DNA of 64,000 nt from Astropecten irregularis (GCA_963971285.1 OZ020254.1:7936001-8000000), one strand, 5' to 3'. Shown: positions 46,452 through 58,376, numbered from the stretch's first letter. Numbers and translations are program-made. The notes: generated from the sequence alone by a model not told the origin.

Positions 46452-46738
46452 CTTAGATAAACATCTCGAGATGATGACATATTATGGGGCAAGATGTCGA
46501 CATCTCAACAAAACGTTTGTGCTTTTAGTTTTATCCAGACCAACAAAAAAAGAAGCCTTGGGAGTGGTTATCTAATAATACAAAAGGACTGAGAAAAAAA
46601 TCATGCTACTACATGTAGAAATCACATGCATGTAGTTTGAAACTTCTGACAGAGTAGTTTTGATATATATTTACAAGTCATTCCAACTCTTGGATGTTAG
46701 CATACAAATAACAAAATAAGCATATTGCAATTTTCATA

Positions 46739-47082
46739 TAATAATAATTAATAATAATTTGGGAGGCTAATCATCCTTGGCAGCTGGGGTGCTGAATTGC
46801 CAAGGATGCGACTTCAACGTGATCGAGTAGCAGGCTTTCATTGGCACCCTTGGCTGCCAGCCACATCAACCCATATATGATCACGGAGTACAGCCTGAGA
46901 TCGAAAGTGTTTTTTTTTGTGGAGGGAGGAAAACTGGATCACCTGGAGAAAAACTTTCGTAGCATAGGAGAGAACCAACGCACAACTCTACTCACATATA
47001 ACCCAGGCCGGATTCGAACCCGGGACACATTGGTGAGAGGCGAGTGCCTATTCGCACTTGCCACCCATCCCACCCTATATAC
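46739..47082 (-). mobile_element. tRNA-derived SINE (V), inverted copy
   Basis: Minus strand: head GTGTCCCGGGTTCGAATCCG, then GTGAGTAGAGTTGTGCGTTG, TCTCCTATGCTACGAAAG, CTTTCGATCTCAGGCTGTAC, ACTCGATCACGTTGAAGTCG, with an AT-rich tail at 46739-46758. With 46145 it forms a long inverted pair. Confidence 0.85.
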
Positions 47083-47498
47083 TGATGTATCTAAATAAAA
47101 ATTATGAAATTCATTTTTACTGTGCCTTTTACATCCTTTAAGCAAATACGTACTGAGTGAAAATTACAATTCAACAATTAAAATTTATGGCAGTAGCCAA
47201 CACAGCACCAATATTACAAAACATGACAAGGCCATGAATATTGAGAACTATATGGCAGGGGAATTAATTTTCCTATGATGGTCTAAATTGACTTTGAGGC
47301 CATCGAGCTGTAGCGCTTTAGCTGCCGGGGAATTAAAGTAGCCTTAGCTACCTTTTTTTTTCTTCAACATTTATGATCTTCTAAGCATATTTAAATGGAT
47401 CAGGTACGGCATAAATCAAGATTAATTATCCCACTGGCCTCGGACCAGCAGACCACCAATGATTTCAACCTCCCTGCAACCTGTGTACGTAACAGCTA

Positions 47499-47884
47499 TT
47501 AAAGGGAGCATATAGGATTTGCAAGGCCTCCAAAAAAAAAATATTGAGTTTGAGAAAGAAAATGGACTCAACAGTTCGTAAACGGTGCAAACAGTCACCA
47601 TGGGAAATCTTAGTTCATCAGATGCTGGGTTTTTCAAGGAAATCAAGATTTAGTGTCTTTTCCAAAGATCGTTCGTCCGAACGATTTTTGGAACAAATAT
47701 AAAGTTAACTATTCTTCATGTTTTATAAGAAAAATCGAGTCGGGTTTTTCGCTATTTTCTCGTGACTCAGATGTGGCCGATTGAGCTCAAATTTTCACAG
47801 GTTTATTATTTCATGTACATGTTTGATCGGACAAAGTATGAGTGCAGTCCTGTGACCTTTACCAATCATGTATTGTACCTTTAA
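47499..47884. mobile_element. MITE family B, copy 2
   Basis: 386 bp, TTAAAGGGAGCATATAGGAT to ATCATGTATTGTACCTTTAA, very close to 14221-14611. TTAA at both ends. Confidence 0.93.
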
Positions 47885-47889
47885 ATAAG

Positions 47890-48092
47890 CAGGATTTGAA
47901 GCTTTGCATGGTGGAAGTCACCTAGTAAGGAAAGGTTTGCAGATACACCATGTACAATCTCTTGATATAGACTCTCCTGAGGACGGCCAGAGTACACTGG
48001 CCTGAACGTCGAGATCCAACTTCTCACCGGTTCTTTTCAGAACCACACATCTATAAAGAGATTATACATGGTGTCTCCGCAAACCTTTTCTT
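47890..48092 (+). mobile_element. Short retroelement J variant with inverted arms
   Basis: AGGATTTGAAGCTTTGCATG, then arm AAGGTTTGCAGATACACCAT and the opposite arm ATACATGGTGTCTCCGCAAA. The centre keeps the hammerhead order: TCTC, CTGA-type turn, GGCCAG/CTGGCC stem II, GAACGTC, GAGA. The stem II sequence differs completely from that of 36305 yet stays paired. Confidence 0.75.
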
Positions 48093-48461
48093 AATATTAG
48101 CTATTAAATACATGTACCTGAGCTACTATGGGAGCAATAAATTCGCACTTGGAGGAGCGGAGCATTTTACGCTTCATGTCAGAGACACGTTGTAATTTTG
48201 TCGAAGGGGAAGAAAAAATGTGGAGAAAGTAGGTCTTAGCATGACCACAACACCTGGTCTCAAATTTTTCCGGTTGTTAAGAGTTCAACGGGAGTAACGA
48301 ATCGAGTGCAGACGCATGCATGGGTGAAAAGGCTTATAATATTGAAGTCAAATCCCGTCCCTTTTTTTTTCTGAGCTCGCTCACTCAGTCAGAATGCATC
48401 AAGATTTTTCTCATAATTTGAGGTGAGTGTATACCGTACAGGGCAGTGTTACACCTCAGCA

Positions 48462-48818
48462 TTAAAGGTAGTTTCATACTTTGGTAAGACACCAAATGTT
48501 CACAGATTTACATATAACTTACAGGGTATGAAGATGGTGGTGGTAGAAACATACCATCCAAATTTTCCACTTGAAATGGTGTACTTAGCCAGAAATTAGT
48601 AAAACAACGACCAAAAATGTTTTCGATCTTTTAAAAGATCAACAATAAAAGAGAAAAGACTTAAGAAATACTGTGGCTGTTTTTCAATATTTTCTCAAAA
48701 AGTGGGGAACCGTATGATGGGACTGATGTTTTCACAGATGACTGTTACTGTATCTGTCTTTATATTTTTGCCCATGAATCTGTATCTCTTTGATAACAAA
48801 GCATGATATTACCTTTAA
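48462..48818. mobile_element. MITE family A, full-length copy
   Basis: TTAAAGGTAGTTTCATACTT to GCATGATATTACCTTTAA, 357 bp, collinear with 20330-20677. Confidence 0.92.
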
Positions 48819-49324
48819 AGTCATCCTCCAACATTCACTAGGGGCAGGTGATTTTTATTGGTCCCTGTCATATCTGACTTGATTTTGCAGGCTTCAGTTG
48901 CCCAGGATGTGATGTAGTAATGGAAACTACTTGCCAAAATAATGAATTAAATTTCTGACACTTTTGGACCCTGGATTCATGAAATGATTCAGTGGGTTGT
49001 TTCCGGTCAAATTTGCCTTTGAGACTTGTCAACAAAAATCAAAATTTGCCACATTTGAGCAACGAAAGGAGACTTCAATTATGTATGAAAAAGAAAAAAA
49101 AATATACGGATAGAAATACCGGTAGATATTTTGGATATTAATATAGTTTAAGAATGGGTTACACAATGAATTGGTTTAAGGTTTTTTTTTGCTGCCCAAA
49201 GAAAAAAAAAACCTGAAATAAAATGAGTTTTCTAGTTTCATCAACTTTTCTCAATGACTATAGAATAATGAGTTAACCTATACTTTTATTATAGGGAGGG
49301 CGAGGTCCAAGTCAGCTGACATTG

Positions 49325-49566
49325 GAGTTTGCGAAACGGAGGCAGGCTCAGGCTAAGGCTCCAGCTCTGACACCCACCCATATGCTGAAAATATAGGTTG
49401 CGTTTTTTCATTGAAACTGGAGCTCTGTTTCCCGTTTCAAACCAGAGAATCTACTTCAGAACTGCAGCCAAAAGCCTCTATTTTGATACCCCTTATTCAA
49501 GAATGGATTCGTGTAATGGAGCCGGAGCCTGAAACAGAGCCTGGGCCTCCGTTCCGCAGACCTCCT
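49325..49566. mobile_element. MITE family N, inverted copy 3
   Basis: GTTTGCGAAACGGAGGCAGG at the left and CTCCGTTCCGCAGACCTCC at the right. GGCTCAGGCTAAGGCTCC faces GGAGCCGGAGCCTG. Interior CATATGCTGAAAATATAGGT as in 45486. Confidence 0.85.
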
Positions 49567-49941
49567 TTGAATCTGTGAAATGAGTAATGCAGGGCTGGTA
49601 GAATAGTAGACTTGGAGGTGTAATAATACCGTAATTAAAATCCAGTCACAACATGGAATTTTTTATGGCAGACGCTGATTTTGATGTCATTGCTGTCAGT
49701 GATATCAGGAGAGTGTAAGTCAGCTGGGGAAGAGTTGATGGATGATGTGCAGAGGCAGATGTGTCAGTACATGGATGGGACTGTCCTTCCTACAAGGACT
49801 TGCTGAAGGTTGCCATCATCACAGCCAAACATCTGTTCTATCACCTATTGTACACTCTACACAAGCTATCTCCCTCACATTAGCTGGGTCATGGGTATAG
49901 GCCCGTTGAGATTTACAGCGCTGCGTGTGACTAGCTCTACC

Positions 49942-50093
49942 AGGGGTCGATTTCACCAAACTCTTTGTAACTTACTATCAATCGTAGGACTTTTGATGCA
50001 TTGAAGCCCTACATGGGATAGGCCCCCTATGATGGGTTATCCTTCGTAACTCGAGTTACGATCGATCGCAGGGCTTTGTGAAATCGAACCCTG
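49942..50093. mobile_element. MITE family F, copy 4
   Basis: GGGGTCGATTTCACCAAACT to TTTGTGAAATCGAACCCTGG; collinear with 4592 and 58377. Confidence 0.93.
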
Positions 50094-50106
50094 GGGTTTA
50101 GAAGCT

Positions 50107-50321
50107 TCAGACTATTAAGGAAGACTGAGAGCCTGAGAGGTTTAATCTGCTTCTTTGGAGGCAAGAGGAGGAAAAGGAGGCAAGGGAGCATCTGCCAGGC
50201 CATTCATGCCTGTGTGCTACCCCCTTCAAACATTCCAGCGGACCTCCCATGCAGTGTATATCTCTCAAAGAGCTAGTGCCAAGCTTCCTCTGAAGTTCCG
50301 GCCAAATTGTATGCTTCTCAG
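50107..50321 (-). CDS. Possible terminal coding exon, unknown product
   Basis: Minus strand: acceptor GGACTATTTTCAG before 50321, then about 71 codons to TGA at 50107. The peptide includes WPELQRKLGTSSLRDIH, GGPLECLKGVAHRHEWPG and a Ser-rich end. A different minus frame is open over 50318-50500. Nothing recognised; chance is possible. Confidence 0.2.
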
Positions 50322-50501
50322 CTGAAAATAGTCCGTAAACAGGAATCACTGTCATGACACTCATTGCACGGTTCCATGCTCAATTTCCATGCTGTCATGC
50401 TGATAGTGGACTTGAACGTACCAGAGTGTATTTTATCAGATGATACCAGCTTTGCCGAATTCCGAGAAAATTTCTCATTCATACGATTCACTTGATTCAT
50501 G

Positions 50502-52267
50502 ACTTACAGCATAAATTCGTTTGTTAATAATTGTCTTTGGTCGGCAAAAATGAGTTTACCTATCAAAGTTTGACAGTATTCATGAATTTTAAGCAAAAGC
50601 CCAATCTTAGATTATGAGCAATTCATAATATACAGAATTTTGACTGGTAGGCCCCTAATGATATTTTTGAGGACTATTAAGAGCATTTTGAAAAATCACA
50701 ATGTGGAAGAAAAAATGGGGAAAAAATACACAACAAAATATCGTCTGCTGTTCCATTTTTTATAAAGATCAGGAGTGAATTCTTGTGCTGTGAATTTGTC
50801 TTCCTGGTTTTTCTTCTGCTCTGCAACCCTCAAGACAATTCTTTCCGGTTACAAGCTTATAAATGGAGAATTTATGTCTTAAGAAGTCTTTGTATTTATT
50901 AAGCCACACTTCCCTCTGGCTGAGCAAATCTGTGAGCTTAGCAGCTCTGTAAATCTAGCCCCTGGGGTTAACAGCAGCCGTCTGATGAGAGCCCCGGCAA
51001 GGACATGCTTAAACAAAGGTCAACAAGAAAAATGAAAAGCCTTGATGTTACCTGATTATCATTGATTTTTAGATAGAGTGATCCCTGGTGTGTGCGTATG
51101 TGTGTGTATACATGTCATGCTAATGTGATCTTATCACAAGATTGTCCATGCCCCAGGATGAACACTTGGTTATCCTTGTCACCATCAGAGCCCAGATGGA
51201 TGCAGTGTCTCATCATGGTTAAGAAAAAATAAATAACTGTTCATACATCAACAGTGAAGGTTGTGTTATAGAGTCTAAGGCTGTGTTCCAAATCTCTGGC
51301 TGCAGCTCTGCAAATTACACACAGACCTATGGCAGCCACTAGCCAGTGACAGCATCTGTTTGGACAAGACTTGTGTGTTATTTGCAGACTACATTATTTT
51401 ACAGACTATAGGAAAACTGACACAGTACGAAGTCCTGGCAAATGCTGAAGGAGGAGAGGCTCTTGCCAAACACTTGACCCTTCCCCCAACCGATCCCCCA
51501 TCAAGAATCACGACATATCCCTGACTTTTATAACTTGCTTGTCAATCATGAGTTTATCTATGCAATGAGTGAACGACCTTGCCCGAAAAACTGAAAGACA
51601 ATGTCATAAAATCACTATTTCAACACCCCCCTCCCTAAAAATAAATAGCAACGACATTTGGTCAATTCAACTTTGAAATTCTCAAGGCTCTGGGAAACAA
51701 AATTTACAATCACGAGAATGCCATATCTAGAGCCGGTTATCATTCGAGCAAAGACCTAGCGCAGGTGGATCGGAAGGAAACCAATATATGGTCATTTTAA
51801 TCACTGACTAGCAGTGCCCCCGGCATTTTCCACTCAAAATATCCACCTGCCCACAAAGCAAAATGCAAAAGTGTAAAAAAAAAAAGTAGGAAGCAGGGAA
51901 AATAAAAGTGAAAATAAATTTGCTGATGGAATTTAATCTGTAAAAGTCCTCCACCCCCGAAAAAACTAATAATGCAAATTGATTGCAATTTTCATTATTA
52001 CCAAAAAAAAGTAGCATTGGAATAAAAAAAAAAAAAATTTCAACGATGACATTTTAACCAAGCGTTGCTAACGATTTTCAGGCATAAACTGGTGGGTATG
52101 AAATAATAATGAAAATCCTTGGAAAGGAGATTGCCATCCAAAGTTAAACAGAAGAGGCTTTTCGTGGAATGCAGTTTGCATGAAGCTATAAGCAGCTTGA
52201 GAACTCTTTTTTTTTAGTCTTTTCTGATCAGATGAGACGATTTTTAAAAATGAAAAAGAGAGATCTG
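50502..52267. other. Unannotated stretch
   Basis: No gene or repeat family recognised. 50880-51030 is of higher complexity (AACAAAGGTCAAC, a nuclear-receptor-half-site-like word). Poly-A runs lie near 51875 and 52025. Confidence 0.38.
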
Positions 52268-52473
52268 GGGCCTTTTTTCCCAAACCTCGCCTCCAGCTCA
52301 GGCTCAGGCTCCATTTCGTGAATCCATTCTAAAATAATGGGTATCAAAATAGAGGCTTTTGGGTCAAAATTACATTCTCCGGTTTGAAAAGAGAATACAG
52401 AGCTTCAGCTTCAATGAAAAACCACAATCTATATTTTCAGCATTGCATATGGATGACAGAAATGAAGCCGGAA

Positions 52474-52546
<73 letters not shown>

Positions 52547-52547
52547 A

Positions 52548-52586
<39 letters not shown>

Positions 52587-52626
52587 ACCTAAGCCTGAGC
52601 CGGAGCCAAGATTTGGAAAAGGCCTC
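52268..52626. mobile_element. MITE family N, copy 4, expanded by a hexanucleotide array
   Basis: GGCCTTTTTTCCCAAACCTC and CAGCTCAGGCTCAGGCTCC at the left face GAGCCGGAGCC...TTTGGAAAAGGCC at the right. The interior matches 45486 (CAATGAAAAACCACAATC, GCATATGGATGACAGA). The right arm's GAGCCT motif has expanded into a long array. Confidence 0.85.
52471..52608 (+). repeat. (GAGCCT)n hexanucleotide microsatellite
   Basis: About 23 units with a few variants (GAACCT, GAGCAT, AAGCCT). The plus strand would encode Glu-Pro repeats, the minus strand Gly-Ser or Arg-Leu; this is a by-product of the hexamer, not a gene. Confidence 0.95.
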
Positions 52627-53032
52627 AGGAATCCAATCCATTCCCTCTTTCTCTCCTCTCTATCTAAATCTTTCTCTCTGAGAAGCAAAATCTAAGCAGT
52701 GCTCATCCAGATCAGCTCCTCCACAGTTTCAAAGCAGGTTTAACGTCTATTCAGGTCTTAAAAGTTTGCATTCCGAAATTAGGCCACTCCATTTCTTGGC
52801 ATAGATTTCAGTTTGCCAAAGTAAAAGGCCACTACAGAAATACTTAATGTGGATTGTACACTGTTCTGTGGCAATGTAAAGAAACAAGGGAATGTAAAGT
52901 AACAAAGTCAAGTCTTTGAAGGCATATATTACTATGATAAAGAAATGGGTATATAAGTGACATCTTTTTCGACAAAATTGGCACTTGCTGATCAAGGCAG
53001 TTTGCTATAACGAGGCTATGATATTATTCATT

Positions 53033-53203
53033 AATAGGGCTCCGCGCTCGAGCTATTTATAGAATACGCCCTTTGTTATCGACAGCTATAGTTACCCGGA
53101 TGTTCGGACAAACATCACAACGTTTAAGTGTAAGTTAATGGGGCCACATGTGACTTGTTTCTCCGAACTTCTGAATGTGACGTCACGAGCGCGGAGCCCT
53201 ATT
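53033..53203. mobile_element. MITE family P, copy 3
   Basis: AATAGGGCTCCGCGCTCGAG to ACGAGCGCGGAGCCCTATT. TGACGTCA sits inside the right end. The GTTCGGACAAA/TTTCTCCGAAC palindrome is in the middle. Confidence 0.93.
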
Positions 53204-53255
53204 GCAATACAATCATCACATAACCACAAGGGAAAATTACTGAATTAGTGAAAAA

Positions 53256-53327
53256 TGAACAGAGAAAAAATTGACTGGAGTGGTTCCCTAGTTAGAATCC
53301 GGCTCCAGTCAATATTTCTTTGTTCAC
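53256..53327. mobile_element. G-family element reduced to its inverted arms
   Basis: GAACAGAGAAAAAATTGACT and, inverted, CCAGTCAATATTTCTTTGTTC-like, separated by only about 25 bp. The A box is gone and GTTAGAATCCGG is a B-box trace. Confidence 0.75.
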
Positions 53328-53625
53328 TGTTCAACATTTGCCATGGAATGTCAGGGGATTTGATGAGCACTATAAAAAAGGCAAGGGCACCAGCAGAAAT
53401 CCCTGTCATATTCAATAGGTCTAGCTGACTAGGTTTATTTCAACCATACTGTAAAAACCCACATCTGCACTGCATGTACATGCTATCAGGTGGAAATCGA
53501 TGAGATGTATACTGTGCACTAGTCAGTGTCTACCCAGTACAAACAGGCAGGTAATTACTAAGGTAAAGGAAGTAATAACGATAATCAAACAGCTACAGTA
53601 CATCAGCCAGACCATAGGCCTTTTC

Positions 53626-54395
53626 ACACTACGAAAAATCTCCGGGTTGTACACTGGTCCGACACGTGTAGAAATGACTGACCTTTTCACACTGCAAGAT
53701 TTCAACACGGCGTCGACCCGTGTAGAGCGCTCGACACGTGTTGAAACCAACCCTGCTCGGGAGGTGGGTTGAGAACTCTCGACCCGTGTTGAGAAGTCCG
53801 ACACGTGTTGAAACCTGTAGTGTGAACGTCTGTGGGTTGAGTTCGATCCGTGTAACCATAGCGAAGCAGCCGATAGCACATTATTTTATGTGGCAGTACT
53901 GTAGTAGCATCAAAGATAGAGCGTCGCGGAGCTCATCTTTGGTATTAATGGTTTGCATGCAACGAACATATAATAAGTAACTTTTGACCGGCCTGCTGCA
54001 AGCAATCCTTGTCAAAAAATTCCGCAGGATTTTTTTTTTGTTCATTTCAATATTATATCTCAGGCTTGCTAGACTCGGAATACATGAACAACACGAACAT
54101 CGTCTGAAAATTACCGGGCGCCGCCATATTGGCGAATGAAGGCCCGATGCGCCGCAATACAGTATGGGGAATGTTCTTTTTGGATCCGTGTTGAAAGTGT
54201 GATCCTGTGTGTAGTGTGAAACGATCGCGCAATACACGGGTCGAACCTTTACACGTGTCGAGCAGATATCGGTGTTGCGCTGAGTAGTGTGAAAACGGAA
54301 CGAAAGTGACCCGTGTTGAAATGTTAAGATTTCAACACGGATCTGACCCGTGTAGATTTCAACACGGGTCGGACGTTCATAGTGTGAAAAGGCCT
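53626..54395. mobile_element. Hairpin-rich foldback element family K, complete
   Basis: AGGCCTTTTCACACTACG at the left, CATAGTGTGAAAAGGCCT at the right. Both halves are packed with self-complementary CGACACGTGTTGAAA, GACCCGTGTTGA and CACTGCAAGATTTCAACACG words. The middle (53870-54150) is ordinary sequence. Four overlapping open frames across it are products of the repeats. Confidence 0.9.
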
Positions 54396-54424
54396 CATGT
54401 CTCAAGTGAGTCTAGTCACCATTA

Positions 54425-54816
54425 AGGCCTTTTCACACTGCAAGCTTTCAAACCGGGGCGAACTCAACCCGGGGCAAACTTATTCTCGCCCTGGGTTGAA
54501 ATTTGATTTTTCAACCCCGCGTTCAACCCAGCGTCGTTTTCACACTTGCCTCTCGCGAACCCACCTTCAACCCGGGGTGAACTCAACCTGATTCAATTCA
54601 CACTGCCTTTTTCAACCCAGGGCGAAAGTTTCAACCCGGGGTGAAAATCTCAACCCTGCTCCATAGTAGGGTTGACTTCAATCCGGGTTGAAGTCAATCT
54701 CAGGGTTGACGCGGGGTTGAAAATGTTCCAGTGTGAATCGCCGCCGATTTCAACCCCGTGTCAACCCCGCTTCAACCCCGCGTCAACCCCGAGATTTGTC
54801 CAGTGTGAAAAGGCCT
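54425..54816. mobile_element. Hairpin-rich foldback element family K, second copy
   Basis: AGGCCTTTTCACACTGCAAG to CCAGTGTGAAAAGGCCT. Its internal words are AACCCGGGGTGAA, CAACCCCGCGTCAACC and GGGTTGAAGTC rather than the ACACGTGT type of its neighbour 30 bp away. Confidence 0.9.
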
Positions 54817-55555
54817 TTATATGTATATATACCCCCGCCTTCCTCCAATATTGACCACATTCTCTGCCTTAGCCCTGTCATGTCCCGTGGTAATTCTAAA
54901 CCTAACCGTCAAACATCGATGCACATTATAACCACATGCCGAGGTAATTCTCGGAAAACTTTTCTCACTGTGTAAAATCAATGCCAGTAAGAGTAGACCT
55001 GGATGTTCAACACATACATGTTTGATTGAAAAAAGAAAGTAGGCACAGATGCCAAAAGGGGGCAGTAAATATAAACTGAAGATGTTTCTTAGAACACTGA
55101 GGTCCATAAGAATATAAAATTGAAGAAAGTTGCATGTGGATTTGTCAGTAAAATCTGCTGTCTCTTTCTTTAACCCCCCCCCTCCGAGCCAATGTCCCAT
55201 CAATGGAATTTTACGACAGTATGTATGTAATTCTCTTTTGACTTGCTCAGCACTGACCAGTAACACTATAAGTTACTGAGTAATTACTGAGTGGTAATAA
55301 TTCATGAACCAATATAAACACTGCACTATAAATTGCAGTGCTAGTGCAAACAAATGGAGTATGTTAGCACTCCTGCTAGTTCCTCTGTTAATGTGTTTCA
55401 TTCATTTGACATAATTATACACTTCAAGAGTCTTTAAGTGACCGAAAAATTAAATTAATTTGGAGAAAGTTGGGATTTCCTGCTGCATTTTTCATTATTT
55501 AAGCACAATGAAGGATCTTCACAAATTTGAAAATGAATTCACTTTTGTAATGACA

Positions 55556-55945
55556 AGGCAGGTGCGGTTCTAGAGCCAATATTTTTGGGGGGGACTAGAA
55601 GAGCCTCTTATTTTTTGGGGGGCTAGACCCTTCTTCTAACACTCTCTTCTGTTATGTCTTATTAGACTAATTGACTATTTGGGACACCACCAACGTAGGG
55701 TTATATAGCTCAGTTGGTAGAGCGCCCGTACGGTATTCAGAAAGTCTCCGGTTCGAATCCCACTCCAGTAAATTTGTCTCTGTTCACCTTTCAATGTCTT
55801 AATGAAAAAGGAGTAAAAAAGCATGCAACTATAGCCTACACAACACTTTTAAAAGATCAAGTATTTTTTTCAATTGCCTTTTTTTGGAGGGAGGGGGACT
55901 GGCACAACCCCCCCCCCCCCCACGAACCGCCACTGTCACAAGGAG
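55556..55945. mobile_element. MITE family Y (GTGGCGGTTC-type ends) with G element inside
   Basis: AGGTGCGGTTCTAGAGCC with a G run at the left; CCCC run followed by ACGAACCGCCACTGTCAC at the right. This GTGGCGG...GGGGG end type is widespread in animal hAT-like MITEs. A G element (55660-55789) lies in the middle. Confidence 0.7.
55660..55789 (+). mobile_element. tRNA-like inverted-repeat element, family G, nested in Y
   Basis: AATTGACTATTTGGGACACC, A box TAGCTCAGTTGGTAGAGCGC, B box GGTTCGAATCC, then CCAGTAAATTTGTCTCTGTTC. Very similar to 34139-34268. Confidence 0.87.
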
Positions 55946-57250
55946 TTAGCAGGCGGCCCTTTAAAATGACTTTAAGAGAAATCTGCATCCCAAAACAACT
56001 ATCTGCTATTTGGTTGAGTTGAGTACATACACACACAGCCTATATCTTATCATGTAAAAGCACTTTCATTGCATGCCTGTGATGCAGATTAAACTTGCGG
56101 CAATGATGAGAAGTTTGCCAACATTACCGCAGAGAAATGCAATGGGTACGAGTGTAAAATCAATGGCTCGACCCAAGCCGTAAGGAACGGATATATTTGA
56201 AGGGGGGATTGAGGGTGTGCTGGAAGGGCCAGTCATAGAGGCAACAGTATGTCTGTGGTCAACCCATGGAGTCCTGGGGCCAAATACCTTGCAACATAAT
56301 GCACAGCCCTGAGTGAACGGTTTCAAACAAAATCAAATCACAGTTATCGGGAAAACTGGTTTCCACTTGAACACTAATACAGCCGTCCCCAATCTTAGGG
56401 AAAGAAACTACCGGCAGGGGGGGAAAAAATTTTGTTGCGAGTTGAATCTCACTAAAGATCTATGACTCATCTTTTCAGTGATACCGTACGTAATTAACTC
56501 TTTTGGCCCATTGTATGATTCAGGACTGACTCTTGAATGAATATGCCTTATTCACGTTGCATCTATCCTGCATTCGAAGCAGTGCAATCAAACCAAGGCT
56601 TCGATTCAAAATAGTCTGGTACCCGTTTTCTTTTTAGAATTGGTATAGTCTTTTCCGAAGGGTATACAGGGAAGGTGACTGTGTAGTAAGTAGGCCCATC
56701 TTTCTCCAAAAATCGCAGGAAACAGAAACAAAGTTTCTATAAAAATACTGAACATAATGTATCAGTTCAGTTACTCGATTTTATTCAAACATGAGATATT
56801 ATTCAAATTCAAAGGCTTTCTGACCACCTATTATTATGATTTTCTCAAAGACACTGCACGTATCTTTATGTTAGTACAATATTGCTCTATATTAAACTTG
56901 AACTCAATGACATTCCCTCGATCTTATTCTCCGATACTGAAGGAGAAATGGACACAGCAACTTGAAGATTGCATATTGTGATATTGTAACCAAAGCCCAG
57001 TGCGTGCTTAGCATGAGTGACAGTGAGTTTTGACATATCAAGGGTATGGTACATCAAAAATAACTTGTCCTACAAATCATCTTGGGATGCAATACAGATT
57101 CTGCTCAGATTTCATAGGTCATTATTACTTGTTTTGTTGTGGTGCCGTCAGACACTGCAGCAACATTTTTTCCAACTATGCTAAATACTTCAACAGAGGT
57201 CAAAAGTGAGAACATTTCCAAACACGTCCTCACGACACGGTGACATGATT
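55946..57250. other. Unannotated stretch
   Basis: No gene or repeat family recognised; a G run lies near 56417. The open frames at 56066-56326 and 56757-56981 are unsupported. Confidence 0.4.
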
Positions 57251-57632
57251 TTAACAAGAATTTCATTTTGGTAATTTGAGCCTACTGTTTGTTTCAAACC
57301 AATATAATTGAATATATATAACATAAAACTAACCTGTGAAAGTTTCAATTCAAAAGGTGGTAGCGTTTTTGAGATTTTGGCGACGAACTAGAGCGGTTAT
57401 TTCACGCCAGAGAACAGTTAGTCAATAGCTGAAAAGCGTTACGGCCATAACGCTTCTCAGATTCATAATTTTTGGAGATAAATAGTGACATATTTTTCCA
57501 TAACCGCGGTACTTCGAATTGAACGTTTCTCAATATGCATTATACTATCCAAAGCAGCTGTACTTCTCACCAAGTAAGTTTTTATTGCCATAAATTTTCA
57601 GAGTCATTACCAAACGTATGCAATGCCTTTAA
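57251..57632. mobile_element. Probable TTAA-ended element family C
   Basis: TTAACAAGAATTTCATTTTG (then GTAAT) and, inverted, ATTACCAAACGTATGCAATG ending CCTTTAA are weakly complementary. AACCTGTGAAAGTTTCAAT resembles a block of family B. An internal hairpin pairs AAGCGTTACGGCC with GGCCATAACGCTT. Confidence 0.5.
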
Positions 57633-58376
57633 CTTCATTCCTTCAGTTTTTAAGTGAAACACGCCTTATGAATGCTGTCTATCTATCTATGAATACAGAT
57701 AGTCATTTGTGCGCTGCGGCTTATAGACACGTGACAGGACCCAAGGCAGTGCAAATATCAACAAAGGAGACTTGAAAATAAATAGTAAAATCCCAAAACA
57801 ATTGACGGGAAGGAAAAAATGGGAATCACTGTGAGAAATTCAAGAAAAAAAATCAAATTTCAGATCGTAATCTGAAAAGTTGCATCTGTCATATTGATTT
57901 GGGAAAATATGCATAAGTCTCAAATTATAACCAACCGAGATAAAAAAGGAAAAAAACATTAATTCTACTTTTTAAAAGAAATATGCCTAAAAAATATTCA
58001 AACATGTACTGTATGTTGGTAAAAGAATTCACGACAATCTTGGCAGATTTACTGACATGTGTCATTGCATCATAAAAACAAATGAACCTCAAAATGAAAA
58101 GAAAAACTCGGTCACTGCACTATCACACTCAGGAAAAGGGGGGGGGGGGCAAGGCTTGCTCTTTCAAAGCGACTGTCAAAACACCTGTTCTTTCTTCTTG
58201 AAAGGATAGAGGAGGAATTCCTTGAGTTTAGAGAAGAGGTGTCTGCACGTGTATGAAGAAACAGAAAATGTTTTCCTATACCGGCTGGAAATTTGCCATA
58301 ATGTTTATTCACTGGGAATTACAGGCCACTACCTTGTGTATGCAGAAGAGCCTAAAACAATGTTGTCATATAATAC

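Noticed and set aside
48400-48440. ATG followed by a GTGAGTG donor on the plus strand
   Set aside because: Only about ten codons; GTGAGT occurs by chance often, and nothing else supports an exon.
52384-52695. 103-codon plus frame rich in Glu-Pro, and minus frames rich in Gly-Ser or Arg-Leu
   Set aside because: Direct product of the (GAGCCT)n array inside an N-family MITE.
53881-54405. 174-codon minus frame and overlapping frames at 53523-53879
   Set aside because: They lie inside the palindromic K foldback element; the open frames follow from its repeated words.
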